Positions 16,528 to 23,724 of a stretch of DNA of 64,000 nt are shown here, one piece after another; within the stretch, counting starts at the first letter, position 1, and the number at the start of each line of letters is the position of its first letter. Under the pieces are notes generated by a model, which did not search any database, was not told the origin of the DNA, and was given only the letters and a program-made list of their open reading frames with translations. The DNA is from Pseudocolwellia sp049933045. Lineage in GTDB: Bacteria; Pseudomonadota; Gammaproteobacteria; Enterobacterales; Alteromonadaceae. Location of the stretch: the NCBI RefSeq assembly GCF_049933045.1, contig NZ_CP187926.1, positions 558,001-622,000 on the forward strand, given 5' to 3'. A program made the translations under genes and the position numbers.

Positions 16528-16886
16528 AGGGCCTGTTGATCTTTCGAGATTGTTTTTACAGCAAGGTGTTTGATATTTAGACAAGGCAGAGTATGTGACG
16601 TGTAGCTGGCTACTCGAACAGACGATAACGTGGTATAAATTTCAAACACAGGCTGCCCTTTGGGTTCATTTAAAACGAATTTACTCATTGCTGCCTACAT
16701 GGAGTCCGTACTTGGGTTATGTTGGAACGTATAACCCGTGTTCGCTTTTTTAATAAGACTGCATGGATGCAGAAGGTAGGGCGACTCAGGAGACAAAGCC
16801 GAGAATGACTATTAGACAAAGCTCACATCGCGATTAAATCCGTTTTAAATTGAATAAAATTTAACCCTGAAAGATCAACAGGCCCT
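16528..16886. mobile_element. MITE-like element, 359 bp, 18-bp perfect terminal repeats
   Basis: AGGGCCTGTTGATCTTTC at 16528-16545 is exactly inverted as GAAAGATCAACAGGCCCT at 16869-16886. The interior has no meaningful frame but contains an inner hairpin around 16712-16731. This is the build of a non-autonomous transposon. It ends two bases before the DUF805 stop codon. No clear target duplication is visible. Confidence 0.8.
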
Positions 16887-16888
16887 GG

Positions 16889-17239
16889 TTATTTATCAAT
16901 ACTAAACTTGGGGTTTTGACCATAGTCATTTGCATCATGGCTGTCTTGAATTAAAAAATACAACATAATGATAGTACCAATAAATGGTAGTAAAAATAAC
17001 AGTTGCCACCGACCTGAACGAGTTGTGTCGTGCAAGCGCCTTGCGGTAATACTTATTGATGGAATAAGCATGGCGAAGCTGAATAGATTAGCAAGAACTA
17101 TGGTTCCTAAAGCATAATCAATAAGGCTTAAAACAAGCATGATCAGAAAATAAAATAATATATACATCCAATAAGCTTTACGGGGCGTTCTACCCGTAAA
17201 GTCAGTATACTTTTTTAAAGCATCAATATAATATTCCAT
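16889..17239 (-). CDS. DUF805 membrane protein
   Basis: The 116-residue protein begins with the family block ALKKYTDFTGRTPRKAYWMY, followed by hydrophobic helices and the ITARRLHDTTRSGRW loop, then two more helices. These are the standard marks of DUF805 (YhaH/YhaI type), an inner-membrane family of unknown function. Length is normal. The gene stands alone, and a MITE abuts its 3' end without altering the coding part. Confidence 0.9.
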   Translation of the reverse strand: MEYYIDALKKYTDFTGRTPRKAYWMYILFYFLIMLVLSLIDYALGTIVLANLFSFAMLIPSISITARRLHDTTRSGRWQLLFLLPFIGTIIMLYFLIQDSHDANDYGQNPKFSIDK

Positions 17240-17505
17240 TCGCTATTATTCTTTCCTGAGTTATATAACTGTGTAATTTACCTGAATAGCAGGCATAAAA
17301 AAAGTGAGTTTTATTGCTGAGATAATTTAGCCGTAATGAATTGATACAAAGTTGAAGATAGCCATAAACCGTTTAACTTATAGTTTACTGGGTAACTTTG
17401 TGTTTTATGATGTTAAATCTTTAAAATCACATAGTACATAGCCTTGTTAATCCATTATAATCAAACTGATAAAATTTAAATTCAAAATACTTAAAAGGAC
17501 TTATT

Positions 17506-18293
17506 GTGAAAAAAATATTTTTATGGCCTGTGTGCTTCTATCATTTAATAGCTCTGCTTTAGAGCTTGCCAAATACCCAATCGAACTCAGTTCTGGTGAT
17601 GGTGTTCATGTTGTTATTGCCCCAACAACAGATAAAAAACAAGCGTTAGTAAAAGTAACAGGTATTAACCATGAAATTGATGGAATTACATTTTTAACTG
17701 ATTACAAACCTCATGGCAGTAATAATGCTTATAAATATACTTACGACGGCTCAGAACGTAGCTTAGTAAGTGTTAGTGAAGGATATCGTTGTTGTACTTA
17801 TACGCTTTATATACCAGAGACACGAGATGGTACTTATTTAGCAAAGAAAGAAGAGTCTAACCCTTCGGTAGTTGCTGAATTAAAAGCTGAATATGAGCAA
17901 AAATTAAGTAACGGTGCTCAAGCTAAATTAGCTAAGTTTAATCGTGAAAAGCATTTAGACTTTCAAAAGAAAAAAATAACGGCTGCTAATAGCGAAATAG
18001 ATAAACAGTGTGGATTAAAAATAGAAACTACTGTTGATTGGAAAGCTATTGATGATAAAACATTACAAAAGTACGCTGTAGGTTCATTTTGCGCACAAGT
18101 TGCTAATGAAATAGCTTCTATGTGTAAAAGCGATAAAAGCTTTAAAAGTGATATAGACCATATTAATACAATTGAATGTCAATTTACTGATAAGTTAAAA
18201 CTGCGTCAGAACAGTAAAACGTTAACATTTAAAACTGCGCCTAAAGCACCAAACCAAAGCCAGTTTATAGAGTCTTATTTACTAAATTTATAA
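17506..18293 (+). CDS. Secreted protein of unknown function, signal-peptide frame broken
   Basis: I do not recognise this protein. The main frame runs from ATG 17523 and would give 256 residues, but that ATG has no ribosome site and would start inside a signal peptide. GTG 17506 has AAAGGA at the right distance yet lies in another frame. One extra A in the A-run at 17509-17515 would join them to MKKNIFMACVLLSFNSSAL, a good signal peptide. I therefore annotate from 17506 with a one-base shift, either a read error or a mutation. The body has a CC pair near residue 82 (RCCTYTL), a lysine-rich helical region and three later cysteines. A terminator follows. Confidence 0.55.
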
Positions 18294-18311
18294 TGTCTCT
18301 TTGAAAATTTT

Positions 18312-18335
18312 AAAAGCACCTTCGGGTGCTTTTTA
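18312..18335 (+). terminator. Rho-independent terminator
   Basis: An 8-bp stem (AAAGCACC / GGTGCTTT) with a TTCG loop and trailing T's lies about 20 bases after the preceding gene's stop. Confidence 0.9.
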
Positions 18336-18413
18336 GTTAATGCTAGTAGGGTAGTGAAACCTGTTTTAAATACAAGCAGTGGACGGGTACGTATTAATAT
18401 CCACAACACATTG

Positions 18414-18617
18414 CTAACTCAATATAAATAAATAAATGATACTTAGAGGTATAGCTATAAAACCTAGAGCATTAATTATCAATGTTACTTTTGCTCCTAG
18501 AAAGCCACTTATTAAATTAAATACCATAGCACTAGATATAAGACCTAAAAGAAATAACCCTATTCCCCAATATCATGACGTAATACCATAACCCAATAAA
18601 TCATCACTTAACTTCAC
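18414..18617 (-). pseudogene. Possible remnant of a small two-helix membrane protein
   Basis: From GTG 18617 the minus strand reads MKLSDDLLGYGITS, then TGA, then continues in frame to TAG at 18414 with two hydrophobic helices (YWGIGLFLLGLISSAMVFN and an alternating I/L stretch). This is a membrane-like peptide interrupted by one in-frame stop. I know no family for it, and it could be chance in AT-rich DNA. Confidence 0.3.
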
Positions 18618-18690
18618 ATTTAAACCAACAATAATTCCACAGTCCATTCATGAGTATTTACCTAATAAAATTAAAACAAAGTATATGTTG

Positions 18691-18725
18691 CACACCTAAA
18701 TGATAACGATTATCATTTAGGTGTG
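18691..18725 (+). promoter_or_regulatory. Extended Fur operator: 35-bp perfect palindrome
   Basis: CACACCTAAATGATAA and TTATCATTTAGGTGTG are exact reverse complements around CGA. The core TGATAACGATTATCA is close to the ideal Fur 7-1-7 site, and the symmetry runs 10 bases further on each side than Fur needs. It lies 107 bases upstream of the ATG at 18832. Confidence 0.85.
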
Positions 18726-18831
18726 GTTAAGGGTACCTCAGATAAAAGCTAAGAAGAAAAGCGAATTACCTGAGTGAAAATTAATAACCTTGAAGCATTT
18801 AATAATGATAAGTCTATAAAAAGGAAAAGTG

Positions 18832-19302
18832 ATGTTAGCAAATATTAAAGCCAGTTCAGAACCTGTACTTTGGCAACGATTATTAACCTTTGGCAACCAG
18901 TGTTACCACAACCAAAACTGGCAGCAAGCTGAATATTACTATAAAGAAGCGGAGTCACATTTAGAGTATTTATGGTCGTTAGATGAAACCAATAGCAACT
19001 TATTAATGGCATGGATAACTGCCTTACATAATTTAGCTTACTTATGTGAATCGGTAGGTGATGGTCATGCTGGGTTGCAGTATTTACTAATTCCACATTA
19101 CCGATTGTTAAGCTTAACCAAAGAGCTTGGTACATCAGAAGATTTGAAGCTTATTGCTATTAATGCATTAAGTCTTACGTATACGCCTATAGTGGCTTAT
19201 ACACAAAGAAACCCTATTTGTGAAGATTGTCAGCAGGTTATCGATTCACTTAAAGGTGACTTTGGTGATGATTTAGAAAACCATATAAAAATGGTGCATT
19301 AA
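18832..19302 (+). CDS. TPR-like protein heading the second SodX-type locus
   Basis: A 156-residue soluble helical protein. Residues 13-47 (LWQRLLTFGNQCYHNQNWQQAEYYYKEAE, read in parts) form a TPR-like pair, and ALHNLAYLCESVGDGHAG starts another. It can be laid along the 15001 protein: ALHNLAYLCESVGD against SYFSLADSYIAIRD, with the following helices in register, suggesting distant paralogy. It ends with cysteines in NPICEDCQQ, a possible metal or redox pair. ATG 18832 has AAGGAAAA upstream; GTG 18829 is an alternative. It is preceded by the 35-bp Fur palindrome and followed by the leader-like peptide and protease genes. Confidence 0.7.
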   Translation: MLANIKASSEPVLWQRLLTFGNQCYHNQNWQQAEYYYKEAESHLEYLWSLDETNSNLLMAWITALHNLAYLCESVGDGHAGLQYLLIPHYRLLSLTKELGTSEDLKLIAINALSLTYTPIVAYTQRNPICEDCQQVIDSLKGDFGDDLENHIKMVH

Positions 19303-19405
19303 TTATTAAAACTATTAGTTAAATCAAATAAAGAGTGAAAAATCACTAATTCTCAAAAAGGGTATTACATAGGTTTATTTTTAAGTGTTTAAATGGAGGT
19401 CTGTT

Positions 19406-19522
19406 ATGTTTTATAAGTTATTGAAAATATTAGATGAGAAATTAAATTTTGTCACTGTAGCAGCTAAGCAGAAAGATCTTTATGAAAATCATGCGAATAA
19501 TGATAAAGATCTTGAGGATTAA
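19406..19522 (+). CDS. 38-residue peptide resembling a SodN leader without SOD
   Basis: This small gene has a strong ribosome site (GGAGG, 6 bases upstream of ATG). The first 20 residues align without gaps with the leader of SodN: MFYKLLKILDEKLNF-VTVAA against MIHSLLTSLDKKMHF-KTASA, with nine identical positions including LL, LD, F, T and the final Ala. The nickel hook HCDIPC is absent; instead an 18-residue acidic and polar tail KQKDLYENHANNDKDLED follows. It overlaps the ribosome site of a SodX-like protease gene, which starts 4 bases after its stop. The simplest reading is a peptide cut after Ala20 by that protease. Whether the product is the leader, the tail or a regulator is unknown. Confidence 0.7.
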   Translation: MFYKLLKILDEKLNFVTVAAKQKDLYENHANNDKDLED

Positions 19523-19526
19523 TGCG

Positions 19527-19826
19527 ATGACCTTTTTAGGATTCAAAATATTAAAAGTGAAGGGGCATAGTATGTTCCCTAAAATACCTCAGAACAGCTA
19601 TGTTCTTGTTAATCAATGGCTAAATTTTTGGCGAATAAAGCCAGATCAAACCATTTTAATAAAACATCAAACCCTTGGGCTGATAATTAAAACTGTCGCG
19701 TTAATCGATCGCTATGGTTTTATTTGGAGTAAAGGTGAAAACCCATCAAGTTTATCAGTGGAAAGAATAGGCCCAATCGATAAGCATCAAATCATAGGCC
19801 CTGTGCTTATGATTTTTAAACAGTAG
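19527..19826 (+). CDS. Second SodX-like S26-type protease
   Basis: A 99-residue homologue of the protease at 16164. The nucleophile box is VKGHSMFPKIP (Ser15), the general base is Lys55 in LIIKTVAL, and a WSKGENPSSLSVERIG box matches SGNNSASVSSEKMG of SodX. Both catalytic residues are kept, so it should be active. The frame opens earlier (19482), but ATG 19527 has GAGGA inside the end of the peptide gene, implying translational coupling. There is no sodN beside it; the only leader-like partner is the 38-residue peptide. Target could be that peptide, the SodN leader, or both. Confidence 0.8.
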   Translation: MTFLGFKILKVKGHSMFPKIPQNSYVLVNQWLNFWRIKPDQTILIKHQTLGLIIKTVALIDRYGFIWSKGENPSSLSVERIGPIDKHQIIGPVLMIFKQ

Positions 19827-20034
19827 CCTGACTCTAACTGGGGTTAGCTCTACTGTTCTTCAATTAACTCGGCGTGAACTTTAGTTTGAACTAAAATATA
19901 AACTAAAGCATTGACTGTAAATTCGAATTCAACGTTTATAAAGCCATCAAAAATCTAACAATAAGACATAAGTGAATGCGTAAAATTTTATTTAAGGCAT
20001 TAGCTTAGACCAAATTATACTTAACAGTAAGTAT
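19827..20034. other. Intergenic stretch before the iron-linked operon
   Basis: No gene is seen. A 9-bp perfect inverted repeat (TTATACTTA / TAAGTATAA, 20015-20036) abuts the Fur box and could be a second operator or a weak terminator for the protease gene. Confidence 0.4.
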
Positions 20035-20054
20035 AATAAGAATGATTCTCACTT
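20035..20054 (+). promoter_or_regulatory. Fur box of the flavin/Rieske/TonB operon
   Basis: ATAAGAATGATTCTCACTT matches the common Fur site form AATGAGAATGATTCTCATT with few changes. It lies about 95 bases upstream of the first gene. Confidence 0.7.
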
Positions 20055-20146
20055 GTACTCCGTGAATATATTGTTACAATATCGCCATAAAAATAAAGTT
20101 GTATAAATTATTTTAAATTCAAAATAAAAACAAGGTTAATTAAAAC

Positions 20147-21148
20147 ATGAAAAACAAAGTATCAAATTTTGCTTCTAAAGCAATTTTAGGTGCGGTATTT
20201 AGCATTTTTGCTACTACTGCTATTGCAGGTGAAAACTTGTGGGTTTACGCAAAAGGTACAGATACACGCCCTGAAGGAAGTTTTGAATTTAAATTACAAG
20301 ACACTATTCGCTTAGATAAGAATGCAGGTGATCATTACACATTCCATGATATTCACCCTGAAATCGAATACGGTGTAACAGACAAATTTACAATCGCAGC
20401 TGAAGCGATTATTTTTAGACACGATTATGATGTGGGTTCTGAAGCAGAAGGCGGTCCTTGCCCAATGTGTGAAGCTGGCGACGGAACGGGTAAATTCAAA
20501 AAAACTCAGTTTGCTGGTTATGAACTTTCAATGAAATACAATATTTTAAGCCCATACAAAGATGTTATTGGTTTATCTGTAGGTGCAAGTTATGAACGTC
20601 GTGACAAATACCGTTTAGACGGCGGCGATATTGACCAAGATTCATTTGTTGGTTTTGTATTTCTTCAGAAAGATTACTTAGATAACACGTTAATTACAGT
20701 GTTAAACATAAAAACTGAATTTGAACGCAGAAAAGCGGGCAGCGTTGTTGAAGACGAGCTAGCGATTGATATTTCTGCAGGTATTTCTTACCGCGTTGCG
20801 CCTAAATGGTTTGTTGGTTTAGAATTTAGACATCAGTCTGATTACTTAAACCCACAAGATAAAGCTGAAGCAGGTAACATTGAAGATGGTTTTGATGAAG
20901 ATGGTTACACTATTGGCTTACAAAAAAGCAACTTTGACTTAACTGATTTTAGAATTGGTAGCCAACATCAAAACGGTAACTACTTTGGTCCATCTGTTCA
21001 TTTTGCTGAGCAAAAATGGTGGGTTACTGGTGGTGCATTATGGCAAATTAGTGGTGGTGGTTCAGAACATGCTGACGTACGTAATGGCAGAAACTGGGAT
21101 GAGCACGAAAAACTACACATTGGTTTAACGTACGGTTACGAGTTTTAA
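20147..21148 (+). CDS. Outer-membrane protein, DUF6662-like
   Basis: The 333-residue protein has a signal peptide ending at TTAIAG and then ENLWVYAKGTDTRPEGSFEFK, a start I associate with DUF6662-type proteins. The body is beta-rich and finishes in GLTYGYEF with a terminal Phe, as barrels do. A CPMC motif (in GGPCPMCEAGDG) sits in a probable surface loop. It is the first gene after a Fur box and probably shares the operon of the FMN-binding protein, ApbE, Rieske protein and TonB receptor. A role in iron uptake is an inference from this setting. Confidence 0.6.
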   Translation: MKNKVSNFASKAILGAVFSIFATTAIAGENLWVYAKGTDTRPEGSFEFKLQDTIRLDKNAGDHYTFHDIHPEIEYGVTDKFTIAAEAIIFRHDYDVGSEAEGGPCPMCEAGDGTGKFKKTQFAGYELSMKYNILSPYKDVIGLSVGASYERRDKYRLDGGDIDQDSFVGFVFLQKDYLDNTLITVLNIKTEFERRKAGSVVEDELAIDISAGISYRVAPKWFVGLEFRHQSDYLNPQDKAEAGNIEDGFDEDGYTIGLQKSNFDLTDFRIGSQHQNGNYFGPSVHFAEQKWWVTGGALWQISGGGSEHADVRNGRNWDEHEKLHIGLTYGYEF

Positions 21149-21264
21149 TGGTTAACCATTAATAACATGTAATATCGTTAATTAAATAATGATGCAGAAT
21201 ACTTAAGGCTTGTGAGAAATCACGAGCCTTAAAGCTTTAAAAAATCAGGAAAACTATAAGAATT

Positions 21265-21804
21265 ATGAAACGTAGAAACTTTATTAAAAACACATTGTTA
21301 GGTCTTTCTGGTTTAGTTTTAGTGCCTAAAATAGCATTTTCTAAAACTTTTTTAACGATTGAACAAGCACAAAAAATCTTGTATCCAGAACAAAAGTTAA
21401 CTGCATTCCCGATCACGTTAACTGAAGATCAAATGGACAGTATTGAAGATGCTATTGATATTAGAGTACGTCACGATTCGGTAAACGCTTGGCGCACCGA
21501 TGAACACGATTGGTTTATTGTTGATCAAGTTATTGGTAAGCATGAAAACATCGATCTTGCTGTTTCAATTTCTAAAGAAGGTAATGTTACGGGCATTGAA
21601 GTGCTTACTTATAGAGAAAGCTACGGTAGCCAAATTATGCACCCTAAATGGCGTGCACAATTTCATGGAAAAAATAGCAGCGAGTTTTTGAAACTAGATA
21701 AGCAGATTAAAAATATCTCTGGTGCTACACTGTCGTGTCGTCATGTGACGGATGGAATTAATCGTTTAAACGAAACATGGAAGCAAGTGCTTAGCCTACT
21801 GTGA
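21265..21804 (+). CDS. Periplasmic FMN-binding protein with ApbE attachment motif
   Basis: The 179-residue protein has a twin-arginine-like signal (MKRRNFIKNTLLGLSGLVLV). Its C-terminal part is an FMN_bind domain with KNISGATLSC, the (S/T)GA(T/S) motif whose last residue, Thr155, should receive FMN through a phosphoester bond. The transferase needed, ApbE, is encoded next with a 4-base overlap. Such domains carry electrons in Nqr, Rnf and extracellular reduction systems. Here the partners are a His-bearing membrane protein and a Rieske protein, so it probably carries electrons in the periplasm. Confidence 0.9.
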   Translation: MKRRNFIKNTLLGLSGLVLVPKIAFSKTFLTIEQAQKILYPEQKLTAFPITLTEDQMDSIEDAIDIRVRHDSVNAWRTDEHDWFIVDQVIGKHENIDLAVSISKEGNVTGIEVLTYRESYGSQIMHPKWRAQFHGKNSSEFLKLDKQIKNISGATLSCRHVTDGINRLNETWKQVLSLL

Positions 21805-22694
21805 AAATAAATAACTTAGAACGCTGTAAAACCTTACTCGGAACCTTTGTTGAAATAGAATTAAAAGGAACGGTAGATGACGATGAGTTAATCGCTTTAT
21901 CTAATACGCTTTTTGATGAAATTGAACGCATCCATAATTTGTTTAGTTTTCATAGCGAACTCAGTGAAATATCAACGTTAAATAGACAAGCATTAGATTT
22001 AGCCAACAGAGCGGAAGGTGACAATACGCCATTAACGCTAACTGTTTCTGATGATTTAAATAAAGTTCTATCTTTAGCCTTAGAGCTGAACCAGTTTACT
22101 CGAGGCTTATACGATGTATCTGTAGCGCCTAGCTTAATTTTAAATGAACAGTTACCTAATCATCTTGCGTTAACCCTTGTTAATAGACATTGCACATTAA
22201 ATTTAGGCAATAGCAGTAACATGACCTGTAAAGATAATGTGGTGATTATTGAAAAGCCGTTATGTATAGATTTAGGTGGTATTGCCAAAGGTTACGCTGT
22301 TGATTGTGCATTAACGAAAGTACCTGACAATATATATTGTCGAATTAATGCAGGTGGTGATCTAGCGATCAATCAATGGCGAAACGAAGAAGTAGCCGTT
22401 AAATACAAGAAACGCAGTAGCGCTTTAAGAGTAGTTAAAATGCAAAACAAAGCATTAGCGACTTCAGGTAATTACCTTCGTGATAAAAAATCAGCTTTTG
22501 TGAATCCATCAACAGGCAAACACATTAAATTTAAAGGCAGTATGTCGGTGTTTTCTTCTCATTTAATGCTGTCAGATGCATTAACTAAAGCCATGATTTT
22601 GTCGTCTCGCGCTCAAAGACGTCAGTTAGCTAAATATTATAATGCCCAAGCGATAAAAATTAATCGTTTAGGTTTTGTTAAGCTTTATTACTAA
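21801..22694 (+). CDS. apbE: FAD:protein FMN transferase ApbE
   Basis: ApbE splits FAD and links FMN to a Ser/Thr of target proteins, using magnesium. The 297-residue protein shows the family blocks: LGTFVEIEL at the start, LDLGGIAKGYAVD-type motif (IDLGGIAKGYAVD), INAGGDLAI, ATSGNYLR, and a late SDALTKAM. No lipoprotein signal is evident, unlike many ApbE proteins; the N-terminus MKINNLERCKTLLG may be cytoplasmic, or the protein may reach the periplasm another way. It overlaps the FMN-binding gene by 4 bases, so that product is the obvious target. It could also serve the flavin system of the TlpA/DUF4266/DUF3570 set. Confidence 0.9.
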   Translation: MKINNLERCKTLLGTFVEIELKGTVDDDELIALSNTLFDEIERIHNLFSFHSELSEISTLNRQALDLANRAEGDNTPLTLTVSDDLNKVLSLALELNQFTRGLYDVSVAPSLILNEQLPNHLALTLVNRHCTLNLGNSSNMTCKDNVVIIEKPLCIDLGGIAKGYAVDCALTKVPDNIYCRINAGGDLAINQWRNEEVAVKYKKRSSALRVVKMQNKALATSGNYLRDKKSAFVNPSTGKHIKFKGSMSVFSSHLMLSDALTKAMILSSRAQRRQLAKYYNAQAIKINRLGFVKLYY

Positions 22695-22745
22695 AACCGT
22701 ATCACGTTAAGTTTTAGTATTTATAACAATAAATAAGTACCTTTT

Positions 22746-23255
22746 ATGTCAAACATTTCACTCACCATTAGTCAGCGTTACCGTTATTTTTTCTACTGCG
22801 TTTTAGGACTCAGCTTAGTTACAGGCGTTGCTTTTTGGTTGTTTCGACGATTTGGTATGGTAGAAGGGGACTTTGGTCCCGAGTCTCATTTCTTACAATA
22901 TCCCATGCTTCAAATACACGGTTTTTCAGCCTTTGTTATGTTGATGAGTTTAGGGGCTATTTTCGCCTCTCATATCCCTAAAACTTGGGCATCTAAAAGA
23001 GCAAGGAAATCAGGGTTATTTATTTTAATCGCAACAAGCCTTTCAATTCTTAGTGCTTATGTTTTGTATTATTTAGTGAATGAAAATTGGCATGAATGGC
23101 TAGGTAATGGTCATGCGATTATGGGAATATCTCTGCCACTTATTTTGTTGCTTCATATTAAAAAAGCCTATGTATCTCGTTATAAAAAGAAGCCTAAAGA
23201 TGTACAAGAACGCGTTCGTCGCCATAGTCATATAAAGAGTCATCCTGATGCGTAG
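22746..23255 (+). CDS. Four-helix membrane protein, possible heme b carrier
   Basis: The 169-residue protein has four hydrophobic helices (roughly 12-32, 52-72, 85-105, 118-138). Histidines lie in or near the membrane: LQIHGFSAF in helix 2, and GNGHAIMG and LLLHIKKAY around helix 4. Paired histidines of this sort bind heme b in small cytochrome b and DUF4405-like proteins, so electron transfer across the inner membrane is plausible but not proven. Its end overlaps the start of the Rieske gene by 8 bases, supporting a shared function. The C-terminal tail is basic and cytoplasmic. Confidence 0.6.
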   Translation: MSNISLTISQRYRYFFYCVLGLSLVTGVAFWLFRRFGMVEGDFGPESHFLQYPMLQIHGFSAFVMLMSLGAIFASHIPKTWASKRARKSGLFILIATSLSILSAYVLYYLVNENWHEWLGNGHAIMGISLPLILLLHIKKAYVSRYKKKPKDVQERVRRHSHIKSHPDA

Positions 23256-23685
23256 AAGAAAATTCATTCAAACCGTTTGTGTTGCTAGTGCCATAGGAAC
23301 AGGCATGTTAGCAGGCTGTAAATCTACTCAGGTATTGGTTCAAGGCGTAAGAAAAGAGAACAAAATTTACATACCTTTAGCTGAATTCGACCTAAAGAAA
23401 ACAGTAAGTGTGGCTTATGAAAAAAGCGCCATAGGTGTTACTCAGCTTGAAGACAATAAATATGTAGCTGTGTTACTTAAATGTACACACATGGGCTGTG
23501 CAGTAGCGAGTGAAAAGGTTAGCGATGATCAAGCGGGTTTTGTATGCCCATGTCATGGCGCTAAGTTTGCTGCTGACGGTGAAGTGTTGAAAGGTCCTGC
23601 TGAAAAGAACTTAACTCAATTTTTAACTTCTACATCAAGTTCAAGTGAAAGCGATGGCAATCAGTTTGTCGTTATCCATTTGTAA
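23248..23685 (+). CDS. Rieske [2Fe-2S] protein, exported
   Basis: The 145-residue protein starts with a twin-arginine-like signal (MRRRKFIQTV) with a lipobox-like LAGC at residue 24. It carries both Rieske boxes: CTHMGC (Cys79, His81, Cys84) and CPCHGA (Cys100, Cys102, His103). Each box therefore has one Cys and one His ligand plus the structural disulfide cysteines. The Ser usually after CPCHG in bc1-type proteins is Ala, which generally goes with a lower redox potential. It is not next to cytochrome b/c1 genes, so it belongs to this special chain with the FMN protein and the membrane protein upstream. Confidence 0.9.
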   Translation: MRRRKFIQTVCVASAIGTGMLAGCKSTQVLVQGVRKENKIYIPLAEFDLKKTVSVAYEKSAIGVTQLEDNKYVAVLLKCTHMGCAVASEKVSDDQAGFVCPCHGAKFAADGEVLKGPAEKNLTQFLTSTSSSSESDGNQFVVIHL

Positions 23686-23724
23686 CTTTCTTCTCGTTTT
23701 ATCCAGGTGTGATCATCTTTAATT

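Noticed and set aside
18414..18617. Selenocysteine or read-through at the TGA in the small membrane peptide
   Set aside because: No selenocysteine element is seen and the peptide is not a known selenoprotein; a nonsense mutation or chance is simpler.
19406..19522. Treating the 38-codon gene as a chance frame
   Set aside because: The strong GGAGG site, coupling to the protease and gap-free match to the SodN leader make chance unlikely, so it was kept as a gene.
20015..20036. Inverted repeat TTATACTTA / TAAGTATAA as a terminator
   Set aside because: No T-run and low stability; it may just be part of the operator region.
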